Part shown: in pieces, positions 8,036 through 17,292 of the stretch
How positions within the stretch are numbered: the stretch's first letter is position 1
How the letters are laid out: each line of letters starts with the position of its first letter
From: Peribacillus sp044761985
GTDB taxonomy: Bacteria; Bacillota; Bacilli; Bacillales; DSM-1321
Assembly (NCBI RefSeq): GCF_044761985.1
Contig: NZ_JBIWDK010000006.1
Coordinates: 62,001-126,000, forward strand
Length of the DNA: 64,000 bases
Direction of reading: 5' to 3'
Made by a program: the position numbers and the translations under genes
The notes under the pieces: generated by a model
Told to the model about the DNA's origin: nothing
Databases searched by the model: none
Seen by the model: the letters and a program-made list of their open reading frames with translations, nothing else

Positions 8036-10603
8036 TTAATATTTTCGATTTTTTCTATGGCCATTATGATAACAAGCGTCACATATTTGAAAACGCGAGG
8101 TATCTGGAAGCTGTTTTCCACAGCGCTTACACTTTTTCTGATAATTGATTATTTCATCTTTCAACTGATCATGAACGCCATTACTGATTTCTTCCCGCAC
8201 CCGTTCCCAATAGACAGCCTCGGTTCTCTTACCCATCCTATATAGAAACAAAAGATGAAGACCTATTGCTTTATAAGATAGTTCCAACTCCTCTAAGTTC
8301 CTAGTCCTTATAAAGGGATCGGGAAGTTCGCTACTCTCAGCAATTGCTTCTATGGTTTCTAGCCATTGGCGAATAAGGCGAGGTTCTTTTGCCGAAAAAG
8401 GTAAATGCAGGAAACCATATAGGTCCATTAATGAAAAACGAGCTTCGATTTCAGTCTCACGGATCAGTTCATAAAGCTCCCGCTCTTCCGAAAGTGATGC
8501 TTTTTTTGTTCCATTTGGCGGAGTGAACTTTTCCCATAACTCAAAGAATGTCCCTAAATTCCTGTAGTACTTCTGAAACCGTTCAAATACCGCAGAGGTC
8601 GGGGCAATCGTAAAGGTTTGAACCGGCTCATCTACCTGTTCAAGTAATTTCCTCATGATTTTTATGTCGCCCGTAAATGCTACTTTACCCGTATCATAAA
8701 TCCCTTTTCTTCCAGCACGCCCTGCTATCTGTTTTACTTCTTGAGAAGTCAGCCTTCTTCTTCTCGTCCCGTCAAATTTCTCATTTTCAAGAAAAACGAT
8801 GCGGCGAATCGGTAAATTCAATCCCATCCCAATTGCGTCAGTTGAAACAACGACGGATGTCTCCCCCCGATTAAAAAGCTCAATTTGCCTTTTTCTGTTT
8901 TCTGGTGGCATACTCCCATAAATCATGCTGACCCTATGCCCACTAGCTTGCACACGTGAGGCCGTTTCGAGTACTTGCCTTCTTGAAAAGCAAATAAGGG
9001 CGTCCCCTTTCTTGGTATTTTTCAATTCGAATTCTTTCGGTTCTATTTCTAACGGTATTTCCCGACTATATTCATAAATCTCCAAATCCGTTTCATCAAG
9101 TAAATTCAGCAACATCTTTTGAATATTTCTACTTCCTATAATGTGTACTTCTTTTGCATTTGCTTTCGTAATCGCTCTATACCAAGAAAATCCACGGTCC
9201 TTGTCCGCTATCATTTGAGCTTCATCAATGACAATTACATCATAGTAGTCCTTCTCATGAAACATCTCAACCGTACAAGAGATATGCTGTGCCCCATTTA
9301 CCAGCTTTTCTTCTTCTCCCGTTTTTAATGAGCAAAGCACACCGTCTGCATTCAGCTTATCAAACACTTCCAGAGCAAGAAGCCTAAGTGGTGCAAGATA
9401 CAATCCGCTCTCGGCCTTTTTCATTTTCTCCAGGGCCTGGTGTGTCTTTCCTGTATTCGTGTCTCCAATGTGTAAAATGTATTTGACCTTTAGTCCTAAT
9501 GATGGTGTATAGGCCTTTCCAAAAATGTCGTCAAGGATTCTTTTCTCTTCTTCCTTCTTTCGAGCAGCTTCTGCCAGCGCTTCTGCTTTTTTTCGTTCCC
9601 TGGTTGCCTCGTCCCTTTCAAAAATCTCTTGATGAACAGATTCATCAAAGGGAATCTGGGCAAGCTTCAGTAAGTCAGATAGGTATTCTTCTTGAAGTTC
9701 GTCGAAACAAGCCTGTGACAAATCTGTCAAATCCTCTTGAAGTAACTCTTTAAGGATCTCCGGGGTGACGATATCCCCTAAGGTTTCTGAATAATCGTTC
9801 AACACTTCTGTAGTCAAGTTCTCAAGAACCTTTTTAGGTATATATTCAAAGATAAAGTCTAATACCAACCGTTCATAACGATAGAAATAATTTTCATACT
9901 CGTAACGACTTTTACCCCAATCAAAAGTAGAATGAATATCCCCCGTCAGTTCATCGAAGAAATCAGTCACCATAAGGTAATCGGTAGATTCGAATGATCC
10001 CTCCTCAATCAACCGTTCTTCAAGTAGATACGGTTCTACAGACTGAAATTTCGGCTTATTAAGAAGATCAGTGGCAATTTTGCCTGATATATAATAACGG
10101 ACATGTAAATAAACTAGCAGAGAGTTATTTTCTAAAAAAGTGTACGCTTCATTTTCAAGCTTTTCCTGTACCAGCCATCGCTTATGTGCTAGCTTTTGTT
10201 CCTCTTGCCTTTTAAAGAAGACTTCCCTTGCGTTCACATATCTCTGTTCCCAATCTTGATCGTTTTCGGAAAAGGTCTCCTCCAGCCAGGATATTGTATC
10301 AAAAGGGTGATACGTCCTTAACTCATTTCGAAACAAATGGTTGATATGCTTATGATCTGTCCCTTCTGTAACGAATCCCCTGCCTTTTAAAAATACTTTC
10401 TTTTCTTTTCTCGGAACGTCATTGGACGCTTTATTTAACCAAACATTCATCCAAATCTGTTCGATATAAGACATCCGATCTGAAAGGTATGTTTCAAAGG
10501 TCGGCATTACATCTTTATTTTCTACATAGCGGTCGATATCTTGGAGTAATTTTTGCTTTGTCTGTTCAATTGAAAGTGGGTGTATATTTTCTAATTTTCC
10601 CAT
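8036..10603 (-). CDS. Suv3-like DEAD/DEAH-box RNA helicase with C-terminal zinc ribbon
   Basis: An 855-residue superfamily 2 helicase. Walker A GDTNTGKT lies near residue 385, the DEAQ box (VIDEAQM) near 460, and motif VI QIAGRAGR near 625. A C-terminal ribbon has four cysteines (CKRCGKQLP...CDAC) near 830-845. The N-terminal 350 residues are helical and charged and carry no known domain; a short coiled coil (ERKKAEALAEAARKKEEEKR) precedes the helicase core. A longer frame to 10741 adds 46 hydrophobic residues but has no ribosome binding site. AAGGGGATTATC precedes the ATG at 10603, so that start is used. Suv3 relatives act in RNA turnover. It is a single gene. Confidence 0.8.
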   Translation of the reverse strand: MGKLENIHPLSIEQTKQKLLQDIDRYVENKDVMPTFETYLSDRMSYIEQIWMNVWLNKASNDVPRKEKKVFLKGRGFVTEGTDHKHINHLFRNELRTYHPFDTISWLEETFSENDQDWEQRYVNAREVFFKRQEEQKLAHKRWLVQEKLENEAYTFLENNSLLVYLHVRYYISGKIATDLLNKPKFQSVEPYLLEERLIEEGSFESTDYLMVTDFFDELTGDIHSTFDWGKSRYEYENYFYRYERLVLDFIFEYIPKKVLENLTTEVLNDYSETLGDIVTPEILKELLQEDLTDLSQACFDELQEEYLSDLLKLAQIPFDESVHQEIFERDEATRERKKAEALAEAARKKEEEKRILDDIFGKAYTPSLGLKVKYILHIGDTNTGKTHQALEKMKKAESGLYLAPLRLLALEVFDKLNADGVLCSLKTGEEEKLVNGAQHISCTVEMFHEKDYYDVIVIDEAQMIADKDRGFSWYRAITKANAKEVHIIGSRNIQKMLLNLLDETDLEIYEYSREIPLEIEPKEFELKNTKKGDALICFSRRQVLETASRVQASGHRVSMIYGSMPPENRKRQIELFNRGETSVVVSTDAIGMGLNLPIRRIVFLENEKFDGTRRRRLTSQEVKQIAGRAGRKGIYDTGKVAFTGDIKIMRKLLEQVDEPVQTFTIAPTSAVFERFQKYYRNLGTFFELWEKFTPPNGTKKASLSEERELYELIRETEIEARFSLMDLYGFLHLPFSAKEPRLIRQWLETIEAIAESSELPDPFIRTRNLEELELSYKAIGLHLLFLYRMGKRTEAVYWERVREEISNGVHDQLKDEIINYQKKCKRCGKQLPDTSRFQICDACYHNGHRKNRKY

Positions 10604-11015
10604 GATAATCCCCTTTTGAATCTTCTTATTTATTATCCTTTCCAAAATTTTTTTTAAAATCAGCACGATAAGCCATTTTATCGGAACTGTGAGAAAGCAC
10701 AAAGGAAGTGCTATGATGCAAATAGTGATAAAATATGACATGTATGATAGATTAATGGTATTACTTCCATTACATGTACAGTAAATGGTGACTCTGTCTA
10801 CAATAAGCTATGTAACTTCTACATTTATAATGATGGTTTAAACTAATACTAACAAATTTCAAGCAAAACTGTATCCATTTTTCGTAGTAACCTCGAATTA
10901 GCAATGAGCTAACGCGACGAACATACCGTCATTTATATAAATAGATTCAACCCATGATAAATCACCCATATAGAACCCATCAAACAACCTGACTTATGGA
11001 AAGGGGATTCAGAAA
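10604..11015. other. Divergent intergenic region
   Basis: This is the space between the helicase start and the diguanylate cyclase start. It must hold the promoters of both. No riboswitch, clear operator or small gene was recognised. Confidence 0.5.
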
Positions 11016-11960
11016 ATGATTCACCACGACATTAATTACTACAAGAATTTTGATTCCATCGCTAACGAAGTCTTAGAATTACTAGCGCATACGATTAAAG
11101 TCAATACATTCGTGCTCACGGTTTTCGATCAATCCCAAAGTTTTATCGTCAAGTCCTTCAATCGGAAAGCAAATCTAATCAAGACCGGCGATACCATACC
11201 CTTTAATGAAGTTCTTTGTAACCTGGTCGTCGAGAATAAAATGGAACCCGTAGTTATTAACGATATAAAAAATAGTACCCTGACATGTAATCACCCCATA
11301 TTGGATAGGATTAAAAATGGATGCTACATGGGTGCTCCTATTAAAAATGAGGATAAAATCATCGGAACATTATGTGCATTCGATATTAAACCTTATGAAT
11401 TTAAAGAGTATGATGTAGTGCTACTTAGCTCCTTGGCATCGCTGATCAGTCAAACGGTCAACATCGAGAATGGAATAATCAGGGATTCTTTGACTGGTCT
11501 CTATAACCGTAACTACATTTATAACTATTTTGAATATAATAAGGATGAAATTTATAACGAAATGTCCCTCCTTTATATCGATCTCGACAATTTTAAATAT
11601 TTCAATGATACTTTTGGTCATGATTTTGGAGATAGTGTCATTAAAAGGACCGCGGAGTGTCTTTTGAAATCTTCACCTGACAATAGTTATGTCGCTCGAA
11701 TTGGTGGGGATGAATTTGTTATTTTATTACGCACTGAGGATAGAATAAAAAGCACAAAACAGACAGCCGAACTCCTTTTAAAACAATTATCTTCCATGCC
11801 TATTCAAGTCGGTGGGAAAGAACATTTGATTTCTGCAAGTATGGGGATAAGCGTTTACCCGGTCCATGGGGACGACATGGTTACGTTACTGAAAAAAGCG
11901 GACCATTCTATGTATGTTGCTAAAGAAGGCAAAAAACATATTGAATATTATCCTACTTGA
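11016..11960 (+). CDS. GAF-GGDEF diguanylate cyclase
   Basis: A 314-residue soluble protein. Residues about 15-150 form a GAF domain and residues about 155-312 a GGDEF domain, with the intact active-site GGDEF at 230-234 (ARIGGDEFVILL) and the substrate loop DLDNFKYFNDTFGHDFGD upstream. It would make cyclic di-GMP from two GTP in response to a ligand bound by the GAF domain. No RxxD inhibitory site is visible five residues before GGDEF, so product feedback may be absent. The start has GGGGAT about nine bases upstream. It is monocistronic and ends in a long perfect hairpin. Confidence 0.9.
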   Translation: MIHHDINYYKNFDSIANEVLELLAHTIKVNTFVLTVFDQSQSFIVKSFNRKANLIKTGDTIPFNEVLCNLVVENKMEPVVINDIKNSTLTCNHPILDRIKNGCYMGAPIKNEDKIIGTLCAFDIKPYEFKEYDVVLLSSLASLISQTVNIENGIIRDSLTGLYNRNYIYNYFEYNKDEIYNEMSLLYIDLDNFKYFNDTFGHDFGDSVIKRTAECLLKSSPDNSYVARIGGDEFVILLRTEDRIKSTKQTAELLLKQLSSMPIQVGGKEHLISASMGISVYPVHGDDMVTLLKKADHSMYVAKEGKKHIEYYPT

Positions 11961-11965
11961 TTCGT

Positions 11966-12013
11966 AATTCAAAAAAGTGTGGATGATTGTAATCATCCAC
12001 ACTTTTTTGAATT
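11966..12013. terminator. Long perfect-palindrome bidirectional terminator
   Basis: Two 23-base arms (11966-11988 and 11991-12013) are exact reverse complements separated by two bases, with A6 and T6 tracts inside the arms. The structure lies between the convergent diguanylate cyclase gene and the SpoIIS operon, and its end overlaps the stop codon of the last SpoIIS gene. Confidence 0.9.
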
Positions 12014-12149
12014 ACCGTATAAAAAACCAACGTTTCGTTTTCAACTTACGTAAAACATTCAACAATTCAGCATTTTTTTTATGTATCCTGTTTTCGGATG
12101 GCGATGCTGAAGGGGCTGGGATGTCTACTCTCACAGGTTTTTTGTTCAT
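12012..12149 (-). CDS. spoIISC: SpoIISC-like small antitoxin
   Basis: A 45-residue basic protein starting MNKKPVRVDIPAPSASP and ending in LRKLKTKRWFFIR. The start ATG has a GGAAGGG site about 10 bases upstream. It is the third gene of the SpoIIS operon, 85 bases after the SpoIISB gene. Three-component SpoIIS loci with a second small antitoxin, SpoIISC, are known from B. subtilis and B. cereus. Position, size and basic character fit that role. The identification rests on context more than on sequence identity. Confidence 0.6.
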   Translation of the reverse strand: MNKKPVRVDIPAPSASPSENRIHKKNAELLNVLRKLKTKRWFFIR

Positions 12150-12234
12150 ATCTAAAGGACCCTTCCTATTTATCATTATAAAATAGTATATGCAGGTGCC
12201 CTTAAAATATCATCAATCCCAAGCCTCCTTCTTT

Positions 12235-12414
12235 CTAGAGGACATCCCTCAATTTGTTCAAACGTGTTGTCTTTTCTTTATGGTTCAGGATAACACGTTC
12301 ATTTTGTTTCATCACCTTTTTTGTATGTGGACTTAAAGCCACATCGGGAATTTTGACCTGGGGTTTAATTACAGCGACGGAAACATTGCTTCCAGCTTTA
12401 TCATAAATGCTCAT
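12235..12414 (-). CDS. spoIISB: SpoIISB antitoxin
   Basis: A 59-residue basic, probably disordered protein. Its centre, LSPHTKKVMKQNERVI, matches the conserved SPHT...NER segment of B. subtilis SpoIISB (56 residues). It would neutralise SpoIISA by binding its cytosolic domain. The ATG has AAGGGGAG about nine bases upstream and lies 14 bases after the toxin stop, so the two are translationally close. The gene is below usual ORF length cut-offs. Confidence 0.85.
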   Translation of the reverse strand: MSIYDKAGSNVSVAVIKPQVKIPDVALSPHTKKVMKQNERVILNHKEKTTRLNKLRDVL

Positions 12415-12428
12415 TTAACCAACTCCCC

Positions 12429-13163
12429 TTAATTTTGTTTTATGACCATATCAAACATCATGATCAATAATGCTATTAATAAACAATCCACTTCTGACAC
12501 GAAGCTTTCCGATCTTATCTCTAAAATATAAGGAAATGTCAAAACATTAACGGGCTGAAGCGCCATTTTCTCTTCATCATTGTAATACGTATCTTCTCTT
12601 TCCAATGTAGCACGGATCGTACTTCCAGACAAGGTCGGGTAAGCTTTTAACATCAAGTTCTTGTCTTGTTCCGTTTTAAAAGGAATAATTTTGACATTCA
12701 TCCCTTCCTTGGCTGCATAAGCCTGAAGCATGATATGCAAGTAGGCCAGGTATTCCTCATTCGTCTGATAAAACTCCGGAATCCCTTCTTTTTTCAAAAG
12801 GTAAAACATATTTTTGACCTTTTCCCGATTATCCGATAATAACTTATCGCTTTCCGCAACCGCTTTAGTTGCATAGGAGAGCTCATTATCGCCAATTTTT
12901 GATATATACATGCTCAAAAATACGAACATATCTATCAGCACAAACAGAACGGCGACAATGAGGAAATTCTTCCACTCATCAAAAATGCTCGTCGGATAAA
13001 AACTCCAGTATATTAAAGCCCCCAATATGAAAATGACATACCATGTTTTTCGAATGGCTTCTATTTTCATGCTGATTTTATCTTTATACCTCCAGGATAA
13101 AACCACATAAACTAATAATGCAATAAATACGGCCCATACAAAGACTCTGAAAAACATCAACAC
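12429..13163 (-). CDS. spoIISA: SpoIISA membrane toxin
   Basis: A 244-residue protein with three N-terminal membrane helices (about residues 4-22, 41-59 and 66-90), followed by a cytosolic domain. The stretches EAIRKTWYVIFILGALIYW and PTSIF-W-NFLIVAVLFVLIDMFVFLS closely follow B. subtilis SpoIISA (248 residues). The C-terminal domain also aligns (for example EDTYYNDEEKMAL-P near 195-205). SpoIISA disrupts the cytoplasmic membrane when SpoIISB is missing, and acts in sporulating cells. It is the first gene of a toxin-antitoxin operon with two small antitoxin genes downstream. Confidence 0.9.
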   Translation of the reverse strand: MLMFFRVFVWAVFIALLVYVVLSWRYKDKISMKIEAIRKTWYVIFILGALIYWSFYPTSIFDEWKNFLIVAVLFVLIDMFVFLSMYISKIGDNELSYATKAVAESDKLLSDNREKVKNMFYLLKKEGIPEFYQTNEEYLAYLHIMLQAYAAKEGMNVKIIPFKTEQDKNLMLKAYPTLSGSTIRATLEREDTYYNDEEKMALQPVNVLTFPYILEIRSESFVSEVDCLLIALLIMMFDMVIKQN

Positions 13164-13400
13164 TGTTTTTATCCTCCTACCCTTTTTTCAGCTTCTATAA
13201 TTCTTATATAAATTATATTCAGGATGTCTCCCTCTTTTTCCTGCAAGCAAAGAGAAAGTATAAGTGAGGATTGCTGTTTACATTTGCACTTGAACAGCGA
13301 CCCTCACGCGTTTCATTCAGAACCACTTCAGTGAGTGATTACCAATTTTTATGTTATGATTAGTTCAGAATAAATCCCTAAATATTCAGGAGGAACATAT

Positions 13401-14486
13401 ATGCTGAAAACGTTAAGAATTTTCATGTCCATCCTATTAACCGGGATACTTTTTATAAGTCTTTATCCTCCACTAGGAAGACGTGCATCAAAGAAAAGAA
13501 TCAAAAACTTCAGTACGAAAGAAAATTTTAAGAATGGGCAATTCATCAATCAAATTCCTGCGAGTCAGATGATGAGCCTTAAACATACTGGCTCCATACT
13601 TCGGGAGTATATGAAAGGAAATCCAAACAGACGACCTGCCGTTCCCATTTTGATTGATTCGACGGTCCGATCATACAAAGACGCCAATAAAATCACCTGG
13701 TATGGACATTCAGCCTTCATGCTTGAGTTGGACGGTAAAACTTTATTGGTGGATCCAATGTTTGGTAAAGCCCCTACTCCTTTTCCGGTGTTTGGAAACA
13801 AGAGATTTAGCGGTGACTTGCCAATCGATTTGGAAAACCTTCCACCGATTGATGCTGTCATTCTCTCGCATGACCACTATGATCATTTAGATTACTATTC
13901 CATAAAGAAATTAAAAGATAAGGTCGGTCAATTCATTGTTCCCCTAGGGGTAGGAGACCATTTGGTGAAGTGGGGTGTATCGAAGGAAAAGATACAGGAA
14001 CACAACTGGTGGGATGAAGTATTCTACGACGGACTCCATTTAGTTTGTACGCCAGCAAGACACTTTTCCGGGAGAAGTTTAAATGATAGAAATTCTACAC
14101 TTTGGTGTTCATGGGTGATATACGGAAAAGAAGATAAGGTCTTTTTCAGCGGTGATAGCGGGTACGGCACACATTTTAGAGAAATCGGCGAAAAATACGG
14201 TCCCTTCGATCTTACATTAATGGAATGCGGACAGTATGATGAACGATGGTCTACCATTCATATGATGCCTGAAGAAACGGTCCAAGCAACTATCGACGTA
14301 AAAGGAAAACTAATGATTCCCATTCATTGGGCAGGCTTCACTTTATCTCTTCATGATTGGACAGAACCCATTGAAAGGGTGACAAAAGCTGCCAAGGAAA
14401 AAACCGTACAAGTAGCCACCCCAAAAATCGGCGAGCCTGTTCACATTGGCGGAATGGAATTCCCTGACACAATATGGTGGAAATAA
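13401..14486 (+). CDS. MBL-fold metallo-hydrolase, NAPE-PLD/RomA-like
   Basis: A 361-residue protein with an N-terminal hydrophobic segment (residues 5-22) that is a membrane anchor or uncleaved signal. The metallo-beta-lactamase fold is shown by HDHYDH at 157-162, ARHFSGR near 217, FFSGDSGYG near 250 and PIHWAGF near 311. The overall pattern (WYGHSAFMLELDGKTLLVDP) is that of NAPE-hydrolysing phospholipase D-like and RomA-like hydrolases. The substrate is unknown; a phospholipid or an envelope-associated ester is plausible. The start follows AGGAGG. It is monocistronic. Confidence 0.8.
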   Translation: MLKTLRIFMSILLTGILFISLYPPLGRRASKKRIKNFSTKENFKNGQFINQIPASQMMSLKHTGSILREYMKGNPNRRPAVPILIDSTVRSYKDANKITWYGHSAFMLELDGKTLLVDPMFGKAPTPFPVFGNKRFSGDLPIDLENLPPIDAVILSHDHYDHLDYYSIKKLKDKVGQFIVPLGVGDHLVKWGVSKEKIQEHNWWDEVFYDGLHLVCTPARHFSGRSLNDRNSTLWCSWVIYGKEDKVFFSGDSGYGTHFREIGEKYGPFDLTLMECGQYDERWSTIHMMPEETVQATIDVKGKLMIPIHWAGFTLSLHDWTEPIERVTKAAKEKTVQVATPKIGEPVHIGGMEFPDTIWWK

Positions 14487-14526
14487 AATCAGCTTATCCC
14501 TTTATTGAGGATAAGCTGATTTTTTC
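14486..14526. terminator. Bidirectional terminator
   Basis: The stem AAAATCAGCTTATCC/GGATAAGCTGATTTT is followed by T residues on the plus strand and T residues on the opposite strand. It separates the metallo-hydrolase gene from the convergent DMT transporter gene. Confidence 0.85.
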
Positions 14527-15481
14527 ATTTTACACTATGCTCTTTCTCATCAAAATGAAGTTTCATTTTAATAGGGTGATCTTTCCTCTCCCCAAAATAG
14601 TTGGTACCGAACACGCCCAGGATAATTAAACCTGAACCCACTATATCGAAAATCGTAATTTTTTCATTAAGAAAGAGTGCTCCTGCAATAATGGTCACCA
14701 CTGTCGATAGATTTGCAAAGACACTCATTTGAGAAGCCTTGATTTTTGATAATATCGTGTTCGAAAGCATCGACGTGACCAACGAAGCCAAGATTCCTAA
14801 ATATAAGATAGAACCGACAAATTCCATACTTGACCATGGTGAAATGAATTCCGGCATCGTTCCCTTGCTCATATGAGATATGATTGCAGCCAGGTTAAAA
14901 AGGATGAAACCTGTTCCCATCATGAAAAAGGACATTTCACCAGGCGTATATTCCTTTGCCAAGGACCGTGTCATCGTCGTATATCCTGCTGTCGCTAAAC
15001 AAGATAGAAGGATTAATCCCATACCGAGCAAATCAGAGGCATTCATCGTACTTCCTTTCATAAGGAAAATGAAAATGACCCCTACTACCGATAAAACAAT
15101 AGAGATGTTTTGATAAAGAGAGGTTCTTTCCTTTAGAAAGTATCCCGCAATGATGACTGTAATGATTGGGGTGATAGCCGATAAGATTCCGGCATCCGTG
15201 GATTGGGAATATTTAAGTCCGAAAGTTTGAAAGACAAAGAAAAGGGTGGGAAACATTAATGATAATGGAAGCAGTTTTTTGATTGACTCAATTGTATAGC
15301 TCACCTTAATTACTTTTAGTGCGACCAGAACTAATATAACGGCGAAAGAAATGCTGAAACGGAACGCCAACGTATCAAGTGGGTTCGATTCGGCGATTGC
15401 CATCTTTGTAAACAAAAAGGATAAGCCAACAATGCTGGCATGCAATATGGCTAGCATATAAGCATATGATTTGGTTTTCAT
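14525..15481 (-). CDS. DMT superfamily (EamA) transporter
   Basis: A 318-residue protein with ten predicted membrane helices in two EamA repeats of five (about residues 8-140 and 150-295), and a hydrophilic His/Glu/Lys-rich tail. Family members export metabolites or amino acids. The ATG has AAGGAGA eight bases upstream. It is a single gene; the substrate cannot be predicted. Confidence 0.85.
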   Translation of the reverse strand: MKTKSYAYMLAILHASIVGLSFLFTKMAIAESNPLDTLAFRFSISFAVILVLVALKVIKVSYTIESIKKLLPLSLMFPTLFFVFQTFGLKYSQSTDAGILSAITPIITVIIAGYFLKERTSLYQNISIVLSVVGVIFIFLMKGSTMNASDLLGMGLILLSCLATAGYTTMTRSLAKEYTPGEMSFFMMGTGFILFNLAAIISHMSKGTMPEFISPWSSMEFVGSILYLGILASLVTSMLSNTILSKIKASQMSVFANLSTVVTIIAGALFLNEKITIFDIVGSGLIILGVFGTNYFGERKDHPIKMKLHFDEKEHSVK

Positions 15482-15713
15482 GGTTGCATCTCCTTAACTA
15501 GGATACTATGATTCCGTTTTAGTTCTAGTACCCTTTGTACTTGAAATGCAATCCAATAATAATTCATTTGAATATTCATTGGGTAGAATTCAGTGAATGA
15601 CCCATGGATCGAAGAAAAGGAGATGGAGTTGATGCTCCTAAAACATAGGTAGCAAAGTCTGCCAACGTTATACAAGTTATGATAGAATTCAATGAGGAAA
15701 GTGAGGGATACAT

Positions 15714-16040
15714 ATGATTGTGACCATCCTTATATTTCTTATGGCTGGTCTGGCCGAGATTGGTGGCGGATATCTTATCTGGATGTGGCTACGAGAAGGA
15801 AAATCCATTTATTTTGGATTGGCCGGAGGAATTGCACTTATTTTATATGGCATAATTGCCACATTTCAAACATTCCCTACTTTTGGACGTGTATATGCAG
15901 CATATGGTGGCGTTTTTATCGTATTATCGGTTTTATGGGGATGGGGAATAGATAAGAAAACACCTGATTTATATGATTGGATTGGCGCTATCATTTGTGT
16001 AATCGGGGCATCCATCATCCTATGGGCACCAAGAAACTAA
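15714..16040 (+). CDS. YnfA family (UPF0060) small membrane protein
   Basis: A 108-residue protein with four membrane helices. Conserved family features are visible: LAEIGGGYLIWMWLREGKS, LYGIIATFQTFPTFGRVYAAYGGVFI, and a C-terminal DLYDWIGAIICVIGASIILWAPR. The proteins belong to the small multidrug resistance-like fold, but physiological roles are poorly defined. The start follows GTGAGG. The 230-base leader holds a hairpin AGGAG...CTCCT near 15622 of unknown meaning. Confidence 0.85.
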   Translation: MIVTILIFLMAGLAEIGGGYLIWMWLREGKSIYFGLAGGIALILYGIIATFQTFPTFGRVYAAYGGVFIVLSVLWGWGIDKKTPDLYDWIGAIICVIGASIILWAPRN

Positions 16041-16042
16041 AA

Positions 16043-16072
16043 AAACTAAAGGGCTATTAACCCCTTTAGTTT
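16043..16072. terminator. Terminator shared by the ynfA-like and SDR genes
   Basis: The stem AACTAAAGGG...CCCTTTAGTT is followed by a run of seven T on the minus strand, so it works best for the minus-strand SDR gene, whose stop codon lies inside it. Confidence 0.75.
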
Positions 16073-16683
16073 CCTAAAGCAACAGATTGATTTAAATATT
16101 TATCATCCGTGAGTGCTCGTGTTATGAAATCGGCAACATCTGCACGGGAAATGCTACGGCTTCCTTTTGGTACACCTTGATGCTCTTCCCGATACGAACC
16201 AGTAGGCGGATTATCAGATAACCCCATCGGTCTTGCCACGGTCCATGTCAAATTGTTTGCTTTAATAACATCCACTGCATTACGATGATCTTCCAATACA
16301 TTCCCCAACATCTTCATTGTCAACTTCCCAATTAATCCTGGGATTTCTTTTTCAATACCCGCTGACGCCATATAAATGATTCTTGAAACATTGTTGACTT
16401 TCATTCCATTGACAATATTCTGCGTCATTTCATGTAGAACGGTCGTCTTTCCCAACCCACTGCTTGAGCCTAGGCATGATATGACCACATCTTTGCCCGA
16501 TATGGCCTTTTGTACCGCCTCTTCTTCTAGAGCATCCCCTTGAATGATATGCAAGTTCGGATGATTCAATTGCAGCTTAGTTGGGTTCCTTACAAAGGCT
16601 GTTACTTCGTGCTGTAAATTTAGTGCTTGCTCCACAACCAATTTTCCTGTTTTACCTGAAGCCCCAAATACGATTATGTTCAT
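16066..16683 (-). CDS. NAD(P)-binding atypical SDR (NmrA/YwnB-like)
   Basis: A 205-residue cytosolic protein. The glycine-rich NAD(P) motif GASGKTGK is at residues 7-14. Further family marks are VISCLGSSSGLGKT, a YMASAGIE strand and TWTVARPMGLSD. This is the layout of NmrA-like/atypical-5 SDR proteins such as B. subtilis YwnB (about 213 residues). It probably acts as a flavin or quinone reductase-like enzyme or a redox sensor. The start follows TTGGAGG. The canonical Tyr-x-x-x-Lys is absent, as usual in this group. Confidence 0.8.
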   Translation of the reverse strand: MNIIVFGASGKTGKLVVEQALNLQHEVTAFVRNPTKLQLNHPNLHIIQGDALEEEAVQKAISGKDVVISCLGSSSGLGKTTVLHEMTQNIVNGMKVNNVSRIIYMASAGIEKEIPGLIGKLTMKMLGNVLEDHRNAVDVIKANNLTWTVARPMGLSDNPPTGSYREEHQGVPKGSRSISRADVADFITRALTDDKYLNQSVALGN

Positions 16684-16784
16684 GTTTTATCCTCCAAATG
16701 AAATGATAGAGTTAATCATAACACTGACCGGATATTTTATCATTACGTTTTACTCTAAAGTGATACTAATCATACAATACTCTG

Positions 16785-17130
16785 TTAACTTACTTTCTTT
16801 ACTGAACTTAGTGCTGCATTGCTGAATTTTTCTTGTATGAACCATATCGCTATCGCTGCGATAATACAAGGAATGGCAAAGGCCAAGAAGTTGACCTGAA
16901 GGGACAATTTCATATGGGTAATACTGTGATACATAGGCATTCGTAATGATTTGTGTACCTGTTGTCGTTCCCCCTGCTATGGCTAGGAGCAAATAAAGCA
17001 TGAACATGCTTGGTTTAAAGCTCAACATCGTGAGTGTCTGGAACCCCAGGATTAAAAAGGAGACGAGTACGACTTTTGAACCAAAACGATCCGCAAGTTT
17101 ACCTCCAACTATCGCTTTATATAAAAGCAC
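16785..17130 (-). pseudogene. Decayed MFS transporter (aromatic-acid/H+ symporter-like)
   Basis: A fragment of a major facilitator transporter. GGKLADRFGSKVVLVSFLILG carries the family GGxxADRxGR-type loop, followed by LLLAIAGGTTTGTQIITNAYVSQYYP. The reading frame then jumps: the C-terminal piece VNFLAFAIPCIIAAIAIWFIQEKFS continues in another frame and ends at 16785. The start and first several helices are missing, and the segment between the two pieces is deleted. The style fits AAHS-type aromatic acid transporters. Confidence 0.75.
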
Positions 17131-17292
17131 TTTTGAATTATGTAGGAAAAAAGAGTTACTTAAAGCATTTATGAGATTTTACATAGAAATTAACTCTTTG
17201 AATACTGCCCTATAATAACGCCTCTAAAATCTTTTATTATATAACATTGCCTCTGTTTATTAACCTTCGCCCAATTAAATGGTACAAATACA

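Noticed and set aside
10604..10741. Extended N-terminus for the helicase with a membrane-like segment
   Set aside because: The frame is open, but no ribosome binding site precedes the upstream ATG, while AAGGGGATTATC directly precedes the ATG at 10603. The helicase family has no such membrane segment.
15600..15660. Possible fluoride-type riboswitch before the ynfA-like gene
   Set aside because: GGAGATGGAGTT resembles part of the crcB motif, but the loop length is wrong and the downstream pseudoknot partner and terminator are missing.
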